A DNA stretch of 64,000 bases, taken from assembly GCF_028714655.1 (NCBI RefSeq), contig NZ_JAQTLY010000005.1, positions 1 through 64,000 on the forward strand, in the 5' to 3' direction. Each line of letters opens with the position of its first letter. The stretch's first letter is position 1. Both the position numbers and the translations under genes were made by a program. The DNA comes from Sulfurimonas sp. (GTDB lineage Bacteria > Campylobacterota > Campylobacteria > Campylobacterales > Sulfurimonadaceae). Of this stretch, positions 26,948 to 35,138 are shown piece by piece. A model generated the notes under the pieces. That model saw only the letters and a program-made list of their open reading frames with translations, ran no database searches and was not told the DNA's origin.

Positions 26948-27723
26948 AACTGTATCAACCCATTCATAGGCGAAGAGGCGGTAGCATAAGGGCGTTTTGC
27001 AATTCTTCCCGAGAGATAGCTCATCCGCCCTGCTATTACTGCATGTTTCATCGCCTCTGCCATCATTATAGGATTTTGCGCTCCGGCAATGGCAGTATTT
27101 GTTAAAACTCCATCAGCTCCAAGTTCCATAGCATAAGCGGCATCGCTTGCACATCCTATTCCCGCATCTACTATTACGGGGACGCTCACGGCTTCACGAA
27201 TAAAGACGATGTTGTAAGGATTTTGAATTCCGAGTCCGCTCCCTATAGGAGCTGCAAGAGGCATTATCGCGTGCGCTCCCGCATCTTCAAGTCTCTTTGC
27301 CATAATCGGATCATCCGAAGTGTAAGCCATAATCGTAAATCCCTCACGAGCTAAAATCTCACAAGCTTTTATAGTCTCAAGCACATCGGGATAGAGAGTT
27401 TTTTGAGTATCTCCAATAACTTCTAGTTTGATTAAGTCAATTCCCGTAGCTTCACGGGTGAGCCTAAAAGTGGTTATAGCCTCCTCTGCCGTAGTACATC
27501 CTGCCGAGTTTGGCAAAAATTTTACATTCGTACCTGCAAATGTATCTCTTAGATTTTCTTTATCGGGGTCTGTTATATTTAAACGACGAACCGCAACAGT
27601 AATAAGTTCGCTTCCGCTAACTAAAGTTGCCTCTTTTGTGGTTAGAAAATCTTTGTATTTTCCGCTTCCGACTATCAAGCGAGAGCCAAGTTCATATTTT
27701 CCGATTTTTAGTATATCTTTCAT
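26944..27723 (-). CDS. thiG: Thiazole synthase
   Basis: Builds the thiazole phosphate part of thiamine from DXP, ThiS thiocarboxylate and dehydroglycine. The roughly 259-aa TIM-barrel has [20 protein letters not shown], the catalytic Lys in [11 protein letters not shown], and the phosphate-binding [16 protein letters not shown]. The start is set at ATG 27723 because AGGAAA lies 9 nt upstream; an upstream in-frame ATG at 27738 has no such site. No other thi genes are adjacent. Confidence 0.95.
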   Translation of the reverse strand: MKDILKIGKYELGSRLIVGSGKYKDFLTTKEATLVSGSELITVAVRRLNITDPDKENLRDTFAGTNVKFLPNSAGCTTAEEAITTFRLTREATGIDLIKLEVIGDTQKTLYPDVLETIKACEILAREGFTIMAYTSDDPIMAKRLEDAGAHAIMPLAAPIGSGLGIQNPYNIVFIREAVSVPVIVDAGIGCASDAAYAMELGADGVLTNTAIAGAQNPIMMAEAMKHAVIAGRMSYLSGRIAKRPYATASSPMNGLIQF

Positions 27724-27760
27724 TTCGTTTTTCCTCATATATTATTAAATTTAATAAGCT

Positions 27761-27766
27761 ACTATA
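27761..27766 (-). promoter_or_regulatory. Possible thiG -10 box
   Basis: Read on the minus strand as GGGTATAGTAGC, a TATAGT box about 37 nt before the chosen thiG start. It separates thiG from the upstream operon ending at 27827. Confidence 0.4.
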
Positions 27767-27826
27767 CCCATTCAATACAGTAATCTTAAGTAAAGTTTTA
27801 TTGATTTTACCAATTTTTAAAACAGC

Positions 27827-28339
27827 TTATTGAAATAACCATTTATAAACTCCAAGTCGTTGCATTCTATTTATCTCTGCACTGTTGCATTGAAGATGTA
27901 TATTATCCCACTTTGAGTTATCAGCAGGACAATCTTCAATCAAAAGCTTACCTATATCCTCAAAATTGCTTTTATTAAAAAACTTTTTCAAAGATTCACT
28001 TTCTTTATGGTTTACACCCAACAAAAAAACGCGATTAGCATATTGAGTGGGTACCAAGTTGTGGAACTTTTCCATTTTCTGATTAAAAAAATCCGATCCA
28101 TCTGATGTTTTGTCATCAAAATCCATAAGCAGCAATATATTACATGCCTCATATTTTTCTAAAAGATGTATATTGTTTTTCAGGCTTTCAAATACCTTAT
28201 CCCACCCACCACATGGATTTTTTATATCAAAAACATTACTTTTAATGTTTGACAAAATCTGTATTCCATTTATGATTTCCCGATAAGGTTTGTCTTCTAA
28301 AAGAACAACCATATGCTCTTTATAACGGTTTACACCCAT
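27827..28339 (-). CDS. Small Toprim-like protein paired with an ATPase
   Basis: A 170-aa protein with no family I can name with certainty. The N-terminus has VVLLEDKPYREIINGI with Glu15 after a hydrophobic strand. Residues 68-76 read ILLLMDFDD with Asp73 and Asp75. Glu followed by a DxD after a second strand is the core of Toprim nuclease domains (OLD, topoisomerases), so a metal-dependent nuclease is plausible. It begins directly after the stop codon of the ATPase gene with no gap. ATPase-plus-Toprim pairs (OLD/Gabija, PARIS) are known anti-phage systems; this pair might be one. Confidence 0.6.
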   Translation of the reverse strand: MGVNRYKEHMVVLLEDKPYREIINGIQILSNIKSNVFDIKNPCGGWDKVFESLKNNIHLLEKYEACNILLLMDFDDKTSDGSDFFNQKMEKFHNLVPTQYANRVFLLGVNHKESESLKKFFNKSNFEDIGKLLIEDCPADNSKWDNIHLQCNSAEINRMQRLGVYKWLFQ

Positions 28340-29446
28340 CTATCTATCCAACTCACCATTGTCATACGCATCGACAACTGTTGAGCTTTTATAAGAAATT
28401 TCTTCTAAAATATTAATTCTTGTTGGTGATAAATGTGAGTCTCTACTAAGAACAAAAATATTATGGTTAGAAAAACTATTGATAACTCTCTCATTATGAG
28501 ATGTTAAAAGTAGCTGTCCAAGACTTGCTGAAGATTCAAATGTCTTCCTAAATTCTATAATCATCTGTTTTAATTCTACCAAACCTATAAAATTATCTGG
28601 CTCATCCCATATACAAAGTAAATTTGGATTATTTGCTTGAGCTGCCAAAATAGTTGCTGATAGGAAAAATATCTTTTCTCCGTCAGATAATTGTTCAAAA
28701 TCAAAAGAAACTGCACTACTATCTTGCTTAAATATAAAACTCAATCCCTTATCATCTCTCCCAAGGATTTCAAATTTAAAAAGTTGTAAATCAGGCATTT
28801 TTGATTTTAAAAAATCATACATTTGCACATAAAGACTTGGATTTGAAGACAATAACCATCTAGCAAAATCTATAATATTTGATCCATCTCTTAATAATTT
28901 AGGGTTTTCAATCTTTGATAATGAAGAAAAATATTTTGGAAATGGTGATAAAAAGATAATAGTTTTTAACCATTCTCTAAAAAGTGCGATAGGATCATTA
29001 TGCGTCTTAGCTGACACCAATGAAAGTCCAACATGGTGCCAATCAAGTAAAAAGTGTGCACTATCATTAAGTACTGTTTGCCCACCGTCTCTTGTGAATA
29101 CTATTGTTTGTCCAGCAGAAAGTTTTTCACTCTTTATTTTAGGAGCGTTAAAATTTTCAGGAAATTCAATCATTAAAATATAATGGAATTTTTGTTTATC
29201 TAATTCTACTTCCAATTCAAGGTGTATAGGAGTTTTTTTATTACCAAAACTAAAGCTTTCAATAGATATAAGTTCTTCTAAACTAGTTACACCTTGTCCT
29301 ATTTTTTGAAAAATTTCAATTACTTCAAAAACTGTTGTTTTTCCAGAGCCATTTTTACCCAACAAAAAAACAGAATTAAGATTCTTGAAATCTAATTCAA
29401 AATTTTGAAGACATTTAAAATTATGTGCATACAACCTCTTAATCAT
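28340..29446 (-). CDS. ABC-type/AAA_21-like ATPase (SMC-RecF fold)
   Basis: A 368-aa soluble ATPase. Walker A GKNGSGKT is at 30-37, the signature LSDGEK at about 252, Walker B LLCIWDEPD at about 280, and a His switch in LLTSHNE. The order matches AAA_21/OLD-like ATPases. It overlaps nnrD by 4 nt (ATGA) and is followed at once by the Toprim-like gene, so all are co-translated. Such ATPases often detect phage or DNA ends and license a partner nuclease. A role in defence is an inference; repair is an alternative. Confidence 0.82.
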   Translation of the reverse strand: MIKRLYAHNFKCLQNFELDFKNLNSVFLLGKNGSGKTTVFEVIEIFQKIGQGVTSLEELISIESFSFGNKKTPIHLELEVELDKQKFHYILMIEFPENFNAPKIKSEKLSAGQTIVFTRDGGQTVLNDSAHFLLDWHHVGLSLVSAKTHNDPIALFREWLKTIIFLSPFPKYFSSLSKIENPKLLRDGSNIIDFARWLLSSNPSLYVQMYDFLKSKMPDLQLFKFEILGRDDKGLSFIFKQDSSAVSFDFEQLSDGEKIFFLSATILAAQANNPNLLCIWDEPDNFIGLVELKQMIIEFRKTFESSASLGQLLLTSHNERVINSFSNHNIFVLSRDSHLSPTRINILEEISYKSSTVVDAYDNGELDR

Positions 29447-30819
29447 TTTGTTTCCTCTAATCTACTTATTTCATCTATCAAGTCATCGGGCGTGAGTGAA
29501 AAATCAGCACCTTTGTAATTTAGCGCAAGTTTAGCATGTGCTAATGAACCGTTTATTGCCGCATCCAAACACTCATAACCTTGAGCCAAAAGAGAGGCGA
29601 TAAGACCGCTTAAAACATCTCCGCTTCCGCCTTTTGCAAGTGATGGAGTTCCGTGCGGATTTATAAAAAAGTTATCATTTTTACCGATGATGACATTTGC
29701 ACCTTTTAAAAGAAGTACTATATGCGGAAATTTTTTACAAAACGACTCGGCATATTTAAACCGCTCCTTTTGTAACTCATCAGCGGATATATCTGCAACT
29801 TTCGTAATTTTTAAAAGAGAAACAAACTCTTTTGGATGCGGGGTTATAACTACATTTTCTCTTTTTAATATCTCTAAAACGATAGGCATACAAAAAATAT
29901 CCGCATCGGCAACAAGAGAAAGAGAATTGTCTAAAAATTTGGCAAGTTCTATCTCGCTAAACTCTACGCCAAGACCCATTCCCAAAGCCAAAGCAGTTGC
30001 TCCTTTTGGCACTTCGTGAGAGTACATCAAGGTATGCGGTATCTCTATCTCTTCAAATCCTACAAGCGTTACCAAACCGCTTCCAAATCTAAATGCAGAT
30101 AGCGCACTCATAATGCTAGCACCGCTTTTTTCTCCCGATGCAATCGCTAAATGTCCGTAGCTTCCTTTATGAGAATCTTTTTTTGTTCTGTTTGGAAGTT
30201 TTAAATCCTCCAAATCAAGAACTCTCCAGTTGCTCTCTTTTTCGTAAATTTCTCTGCTCACACCCAAATCAAGGACTTTTATATCCCCGACCATATCTTT
30301 TGCACTATCCAAAAACATACTCTTTTTCAAAGCACCCATTGTTAATGTTACATCGGCTCTAAAAGCAAAAGCCGACGGAATATCGCATGCAATTTTAAAA
30401 GCATTTACGGAGTTCATTTTATCAATAAGCAGCGAAAGTTCATCGCTTAAACAGCCGCTATATCCGGTTCCTACGATTGCATCGACTAAAACATCGCAAC
30501 TCTCAAGCTCCGTAATCTCTTTAACACCTATGCTAAAAGCACGGTTTTGTTGTAAAAGCGCCATCTTTGAAGCAGGTTTTTTTGCCCTAAGTATAGATAT
30601 ATCGTAACTTTTGTGCAGAAGCCTTGCAAGTGCCGTCCCGTCCGCCCCGTTATTGCCGCTTCCGCATACCACGACTATTTTTGAGTTTTTCTCAAAGTTA
30701 TCGCGAATGTAGCAAGCCATGCCATCTGCCGCATGCTCCATCAAAATATCTTCGTTTAAAAAAAACTTCTCATAGCATCTTCTATCTAAAGATGCCACCT
30801 CATCAAAAAGTTTTTGCAT
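29443..30819 (-). CDS. nnrD: Bifunctional NAD(P)H-hydrate repair enzyme (epimerase + dehydratase)
   Basis: Repairs damaged NAD(P)H hydrates. The 458-aa fusion has an N-terminal YjeF epimerase domain (about 1-200, GSGNNGADGTALARLL, DAIVGTGYSG) and a C-terminal ADP/ATP-dependent dehydratase of the ribokinase-like fold (about 215-455). The latter shows KGSYGHLAIASG, VITPHPKEF and the catalytic GTPSLAKGGSGDVLSG. It follows the P-loop gene by 2 nt and overlaps the ATPase gene by 4 nt. Confidence 0.95.
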   Translation of the reverse strand: MQKLFDEVASLDRRCYEKFFLNEDILMEHAADGMACYIRDNFEKNSKIVVVCGSGNNGADGTALARLLHKSYDISILRAKKPASKMALLQQNRAFSIGVKEITELESCDVLVDAIVGTGYSGCLSDELSLLIDKMNSVNAFKIACDIPSAFAFRADVTLTMGALKKSMFLDSAKDMVGDIKVLDLGVSREIYEKESNWRVLDLEDLKLPNRTKKDSHKGSYGHLAIASGEKSGASIMSALSAFRFGSGLVTLVGFEEIEIPHTLMYSHEVPKGATALALGMGLGVEFSEIELAKFLDNSLSLVADADIFCMPIVLEILKRENVVITPHPKEFVSLLKITKVADISADELQKERFKYAESFCKKFPHIVLLLKGANVIIGKNDNFFINPHGTPSLAKGGSGDVLSGLIASLLAQGYECLDAAINGSLAHAKLALNYKGADFSLTPDDLIDEISRLEETK

Positions 30820-30821
30820 AA

Positions 30822-31556
30822 CTACACTTCAAAAACATACTCGTCTATGTGAACAATATTGCTCTTTATATCGTTAAACAGAAGCGTCTTATAGTTTGTT
30901 CTATACTGGTAGAAAAATCTGTTTTTCGGTAATTTTTTTAAATTTGCCGTGTTAAAATACTCAAAAGTTGAACATTTTCCAAGGTATAAAAAAGTAAAGA
31001 GCAGTTTTATCTGCGGGTTTTCAAATGTCGAGTGAGGCTGTGTTAAAAAAGTCAACCCGTACTTCTTTAAATTTAAAAAGTTTAACATATAGAGCAAAAA
31101 GTCTTCAAATTTCGTATAAAAACCGTTTAAATTTTCGATATCGTGAAAAAAGTAGTAATAATTATCTAAAAGTCCTCTTATCTGAAGAGTTTCCGTCAAT
31201 TTACTTTTTATATCTCTTTTATTTGAAAAGTAAGCCGGATCAACTGCCATATAGATATGCTGTTTATCATTGACTAGTTTATTAAACTCTTCTTGAAACT
31301 TCTCGCTCTCATCAAATCTTATATAGTTAAAGTGTTCATCTTTATATCTCAACTCTATATTGTCCACATCCGAGTTGGAAAAATCAAGATACAGTGTTGC
31401 AACATTGTTGTCGATTACATAATTTCTTATCTTGCACGCAAGATTGGTTTTTCCCGCCCCCTCTTCTGCCAAGATTAAGGTGTTAAAATATAAAACTCTC
31501 TCTTCAACTTTTAGTGTATTTATGCTGCTTACATATTTTCCTAGTACATCTCTCAT
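30822..31556 (-). CDS. P-loop ATP-binding protein of unknown function
   Basis: A 244-aa soluble protein. The Walker A motif AEEGAGKT lies at 30-37; a strand with VATLYLDFSN and a region YYYFFHDIENL may supply the Walker B aspartate. It resembles small AAA/archaeal-type ATPases but I cannot place it in a named family. It heads the operon with nnrD, the ABC-type ATPase and the Toprim-like gene. Its upstream region is shared with divergent kpsF. Confidence 0.65.
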   Translation of the reverse strand: MRDVLGKYVSSINTLKVEERVLYFNTLILAEEGAGKTNLACKIRNYVIDNNVATLYLDFSNSDVDNIELRYKDEHFNYIRFDESEKFQEEFNKLVNDKQHIYMAVDPAYFSNKRDIKSKLTETLQIRGLLDNYYYFFHDIENLNGFYTKFEDFLLYMLNFLNLKKYGLTFLTQPHSTFENPQIKLLFTFLYLGKCSTFEYFNTANLKKLPKNRFFYQYRTNYKTLLFNDIKSNIVHIDEYVFEV

Positions 31557-31635
31557 TTTTTTCCCTCTAAAATCTTTTTGGAAATATTATATCTTATCTA
31601 TAATTAACTCTACGCTTTTATACCCAAAAAAAAGG

Positions 31636-31641
31636 TATAAT
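31636..31641 (+). promoter_or_regulatory. -10 box directly before kpsF (leaderless candidate)
   Basis: GGTATAATTGCGTT places a perfect TATAAT with its last base 7 nt before the ATG at 31648. Transcription would begin at or beside the start codon, and no Shine-Dalgarno sequence lies between. Confidence 0.5.
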
Positions 31642-31647
31642 TGCGTT

Positions 31648-32610
31648 ATGAATTACAGACAAATAGCACAAGAAACCCTAAAAATCGAAGCTCAAACACT
31701 CCTTGAGAGTGCTCAAAATATCGGTGATGTTTTTGACAAAGCAGTAGAGATTATTCTCGCATGCAGAGGAAAACTCATCGTTACGGGTGTAGGAAAATCA
31801 GGACTAATCGGCGCTAAAATGGCGGCAACTTTTGCATCGACCGGAACGCCCAGCTTTTTTCTTCATCCGACAGAAGCGCTTCACGGCGATTTGGGGATGA
31901 TCGGCAGAGATGATGTTGTTTTGGCGATTAGCTACAGCGGAGAGAGCGAAGAGCTAAGCTCCATACTTCCGCATATAAAAAGATTTGATACTCCGCTTAT
32001 CGGTATGACGAGAGATAGAAACTCCACGCTTGGAAGATACAGTGATTTGGTTATTGATGTCGTAGTTGAAAAAGAGGCGTGTCCTCTAAATATTGCGCCG
32101 ACCAGCTCAACAACCCTGACTCTTGCTCTTGGCGATGCACTTGCCGTCTGCCTTATGAGAGCAAAAGACTTTAAAAAGAGCGATTTTGCCTCATTTCATC
32201 CGGGCGGATCTCTTGGCAAACAGCTTTTTGTAAAAGTTAAAGATTTGATGAGAACAAAAGATTTGCCCCTCATAAGTGCAGATACAAAACTCAAAGATGC
32301 GATTGTAAAGATTAGCGAAGGCAGGCTCGGAACGGTTTTGGTTACAGATGAGCAAAATAGACTTCTGGCACTTGTCAGTGACGGGGATATCCGCAGGGCT
32401 TTAATGAATGAGGATTTTTCACTGGAAGAGAGCGTTTTAAAGTATGCAACGCTAAGTCCAAAAACAATAGATGATGAAAATATACTTGCAAGTGAAGCAC
32501 TTGTGCTTATAGAAGAGATGAAGATACAACTTTTGGTTGTAACAGATAAACAAAAGAGAGTTCATGGCGTGCTTCACATCCATACTTTGATAGAAAAAGG
32601 CATTTCATGA
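31648..32610 (+). CDS. kpsF: Arabinose-5-phosphate isomerase (KpsF/KdsD family)
   Basis: Converts ribulose-5-phosphate to arabinose-5-phosphate, the first step towards Kdo for lipopolysaccharide. The 320-aa product has a SIS domain (about 30-170) with VTGVGKSGLIGAKMAATFASTGT and HPTEALHGDLGM. Two CBS domains follow (about 200-315). The start is set at ATG 31648, where the family similarity begins; an in-frame extension upstream to 31432 is not conserved in character. It overlaps rluB by 4 nt. Confidence 0.94.
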   Translation: MNYRQIAQETLKIEAQTLLESAQNIGDVFDKAVEIILACRGKLIVTGVGKSGLIGAKMAATFASTGTPSFFLHPTEALHGDLGMIGRDDVVLAISYSGESEELSSILPHIKRFDTPLIGMTRDRNSTLGRYSDLVIDVVVEKEACPLNIAPTSSTTLTLALGDALAVCLMRAKDFKKSDFASFHPGGSLGKQLFVKVKDLMRTKDLPLISADTKLKDAIVKISEGRLGTVLVTDEQNRLLALVSDGDIRRALMNEDFSLEESVLKYATLSPKTIDDENILASEALVLIEEMKIQLLVVTDKQKRVHGVLHIHTLIEKGIS

Positions 32611-33605
32611 GATTAAACAAATACATCGCGCACCACTCAAGCTACTCAAGAAGAGAGGCGGACAAAGTTATACAAGACGGCTTCGTTAGGGTAAACTCAG
32701 AGATTCAAACCAACCCTGCTACCGATATATACGAGGGTGTAGACATTGTTTATGTCAGCGGCAAACAAGTTACCCCGAGAGATAAATATACGGTAATCGT
32801 CTACAATAAACCAAGAGGCGAACTTGTAACAAAGAACGACCCAAAAGGCAGAAGAACTATTTACGACACTTTAGCTAAAGAGTATAAGCACTATATTCCC
32901 GTAGGCAGGCTTGACTACGCTTCAGAGGGTTTGCTTCTCTTAAGCGATGCTTCAAAAGTTGCCTCTGCACTTATGGAGTCAGACTTAGAGCGCATATATA
33001 AGATAAAAATCAAAGGTGAAGTCACTCCCGATATGGAAGATGCCATGTTAAACGGTATGACGCTTGAAGATGCAACTGCCGGCGGACATAGCCACTCCAA
33101 GGTGACGGCTATGGAATTTAAACCTTTTATAGGATATAAAATTCAAAAAAATCAGCCGAACTATTCCATTTTAAAAGTAGCACTTAGCGAGGGGCAGAAC
33201 CGAGAGCTTAGAAGATTTTTCGCCCATTTCGGAGCAGAGGTTGTTGACCTTAAGAGAATTAGTTTTGCTGAGATTAAACTAAACAATCTTCCTACTGGTA
33301 AGGTTAGATTTTTGGATAGAAGCGAATACTCGGCACTGGCAAAATTTTTAAAAGAAGAGAAGAAGTCAGACTCTAAAGAAGAGAAAAAACCAAATTTCAA
33401 AAATGAAAAAAAACCAAACGCCAAAGAGAGCAAAAAATCAGACTTTAAAGATGAAAAAAAGCCAAGCTTTAGAGATAATGAAAAGCAAAAGCCAAGTTTT
33501 AAAAATGAGAAAAAAACCACCCTTAAAGACGGTAAAAAACCGAACTTTAAAGATGACAAAAAAACGAACTTTAAAGACAAGAAAATAACTAAAAAGAAGA
33601 GTTAA
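32607..33605 (+). CDS. rluB: Ribosomal large-subunit pseudouridine synthase (RluB-like) with long lysine-rich tail
   Basis: Makes pseudouridine in 23S rRNA. An S4 RNA-binding domain (1-60: RLNKYIAHHSSYSRREADKVI) precedes the synthase domain, which has the catalytic Asp in GRLDYASEGLLLLS and EGQNRELRRFF near its end. After about residue 250 comes a low-complexity tail of roughly 80 residues built from repeats such as KKPNFK, KKSDFK and KKTNFK. Such basic tails probably help bind rRNA. It overlaps kpsF and is followed 2 nt later by rarA. Confidence 0.92.
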   Translation: MRLNKYIAHHSSYSRREADKVIQDGFVRVNSEIQTNPATDIYEGVDIVYVSGKQVTPRDKYTVIVYNKPRGELVTKNDPKGRRTIYDTLAKEYKHYIPVGRLDYASEGLLLLSDASKVASALMESDLERIYKIKIKGEVTPDMEDAMLNGMTLEDATAGGHSHSKVTAMEFKPFIGYKIQKNQPNYSILKVALSEGQNRELRRFFAHFGAEVVDLKRISFAEIKLNNLPTGKVRFLDRSEYSALAKFLKEEKKSDSKEEKKPNFKNEKKPNAKESKKSDFKDEKKPSFRDNEKQKPSFKNEKKTTLKDGKKPNFKDDKKTNFKDKKITKKKS

Positions 33606-33607
33606 AA

Positions 33608-34792
33608 TTGGCAGATTTTACTCATCTTTTGCGACCGAAATCTTTTGATGAGATAATCGGGCAGGAACATTTAAGCGCCAAGGATGCTCCTCTTAGAGTT
33701 TTATGCGAAAAAAATGCGCTGGGCCACAGCTTCTTTTTTGGACCCTCGGGCTGCGGCAAAACTTCCATAGCCAGAATTATCGCCAAAGTAATGGATATGC
33801 CGTTTTACGAGTTTAATGCCACAAGTATAAAAATCGAAGAGCTAAGAAAAATTTTTGAACAGTATAAAAACGCTCTGCAAAAACCGCTTATTTTTATAGA
33901 CGAAGTACACCGTTTGGCTAAAAATCAGCAAGAGGTTTTGTTGCCGTTTATGGAAAACAACTCGGTTTTGATTATCGGAGCTTCAACCGAAAACCCTTTC
34001 TTTTCGCTTACTTCGGCTATTCGCTCCCGCTCCATGCTTTTTGAACTCCGCTATATCTCAAACGAAGCATTAAGAGAACTTCTTAACAAAGCGTTATTAA
34101 ACACCTCTTTGGTATGTGATGAGGATGCGGCAGAATATCTAGCAGCTAGCAGCGGCGGCGATGCCCGTTCAATGCTGAAACTCTTGGAATTTGCTTCAAA
34201 TATAGACTCGCAAATAACGCTAAATATCTTAAAATCTCTAAGACCAAATGCGCTAAGTACGGGGAGCAGCGAAGCAGGCGTTCATTATGACTTAACAAGC
34301 GCCATGATTAAATCCATCAGAGGTTCAGATATGGATGCTTCTATATACTATCTGGCAAGACTGATTGATGGCGGAGAGAGTGCCGATTTTATAGCAAGAC
34401 GGCTTGTCATCCTTGCCAGCGAAGATATAGGAAATGCAAATCCCCACGCCCTCACTCTTGCAACTTCTGCTATGACTAGCGTTGCGAAAATCGGTTATCC
34501 CGAAGCTAGGATTATTTTAGCACAGTGCGTTATATATCTTGCTTCATCGCCAAAATCAAACTCTGCTTATTTGGCTATAAACGATGCCTTAAATACGATA
34601 AAGAGCGGTGTTATGCTGGATATCCCAAAAAATATTACGCAGAGAAACGAAGGGTATCTGTACCCTCACGATTTCGGCGGATTCGTAAAACAAAAGTATC
34701 TCTCTAAACCTATAAACTTAGTTAAACTAAAAGATATCGGTTATGAGAAAAAAATTAAGGAATGGCTAAGAAACATTTCCGATTTTAGTTGA
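33608..34792 (+). CDS. rarA: Replication-associated recombination protein A (AAA ATPase)
   Basis: Clamp-loader-like ATPase of 394 aa acting at stalled replication forks. It begins with LRPKSFDEIIGQEHL, has Walker A GPSGCGKT (about 44-51) and Walker B LIFIDEVHR, sensor 1 GASTENP, and the C-terminal tetramer domain with SDMDASIYYLARLIDGGE-type and RRLVILASEDIGNANP motifs. The start is TTG at 33608, 2 nt after rluB, so the genes are co-transcribed. Confidence 0.95.
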   Translation: MADFTHLLRPKSFDEIIGQEHLSAKDAPLRVLCEKNALGHSFFFGPSGCGKTSIARIIAKVMDMPFYEFNATSIKIEELRKIFEQYKNALQKPLIFIDEVHRLAKNQQEVLLPFMENNSVLIIGASTENPFFSLTSAIRSRSMLFELRYISNEALRELLNKALLNTSLVCDEDAAEYLAASSGGDARSMLKLLEFASNIDSQITLNILKSLRPNALSTGSSEAGVHYDLTSAMIKSIRGSDMDASIYYLARLIDGGESADFIARRLVILASEDIGNANPHALTLATSAMTSVAKIGYPEARIILAQCVIYLASSPKSNSAYLAINDALNTIKSGVMLDIPKNITQRNEGYLYPHDFGGFVKQKYLSKPINLVKLKDIGYEKKIKEWLRNISDFS

Positions 34793-34849
34793 TTTTAATC
34801 ATAAAAGTTATAAACTCTCGCAATACACACAAAAAAACAAGGAGTTTAT

Positions 34850-35137
34850 ATGGAGTTGGAAGTATCGTCGAACACTCTTGTAATCAAGGGCAATATTAAG
34901 AGCGTTAGTGATTTTCAAAATATTAAACAGAGCGTTGACGCTATGGTTACCCAACATAGACATATAAATGTCAATATACTTGACTCCCTTTCAATAACAT
35001 CTTCGGTAATTGGCTATTTCAATAAACTTGTTCTTAAAGACAATATAGATATGCATATGAATGTAAAAAATGAGCAGCTTTTAAATCTTTTGGATGATTT
35101 GAATCTGGTATCTACCTTTAAAGTAAAAAGAAGTTAA
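34850..35137 (+). CDS. STAS-like small protein (possible anti-anti-sigma type)
   Basis: A 95-aa protein. Its pattern of a beta strand ([14 protein letters not shown]), a helix, and the strand-loop [22 protein letters not shown] resembles STAS domains, in which a serine in the D-S-x-x-x-S loop is phosphorylated by a partner kinase. A good AAGGAG ribosome-binding site precedes the ATG. The next two genes encode a chemoreceptor and a protein with PP2C phosphatase plus HATPase kinase domains, the exact enzymes that act on STAS proteins. The assignment rests partly on this context. Confidence 0.6.
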   Translation: MELEVSSNTLVIKGNIKSVSDFQNIKQSVDAMVTQHRHINVNILDSLSITSSVIGYFNKLVLKDNIDMHMNVKNEQLLNLLDDLNLVSTFKVKRS

Positions 35138-35138
35138 G

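Noticed and set aside
31432-31647. N-terminal extension of the KpsF reading frame.
   Set aside because: It crosses the promoter and overlaps the divergent P-loop gene; the family start and -10 box fit ATG 31648.
33161-33580. A 139-codon antisense frame opposite the RluB tail.
   Set aside because: It is the mirror of lysine-rich repeats (giving Phe/Leu/Ser-rich text) and has no independent signals.
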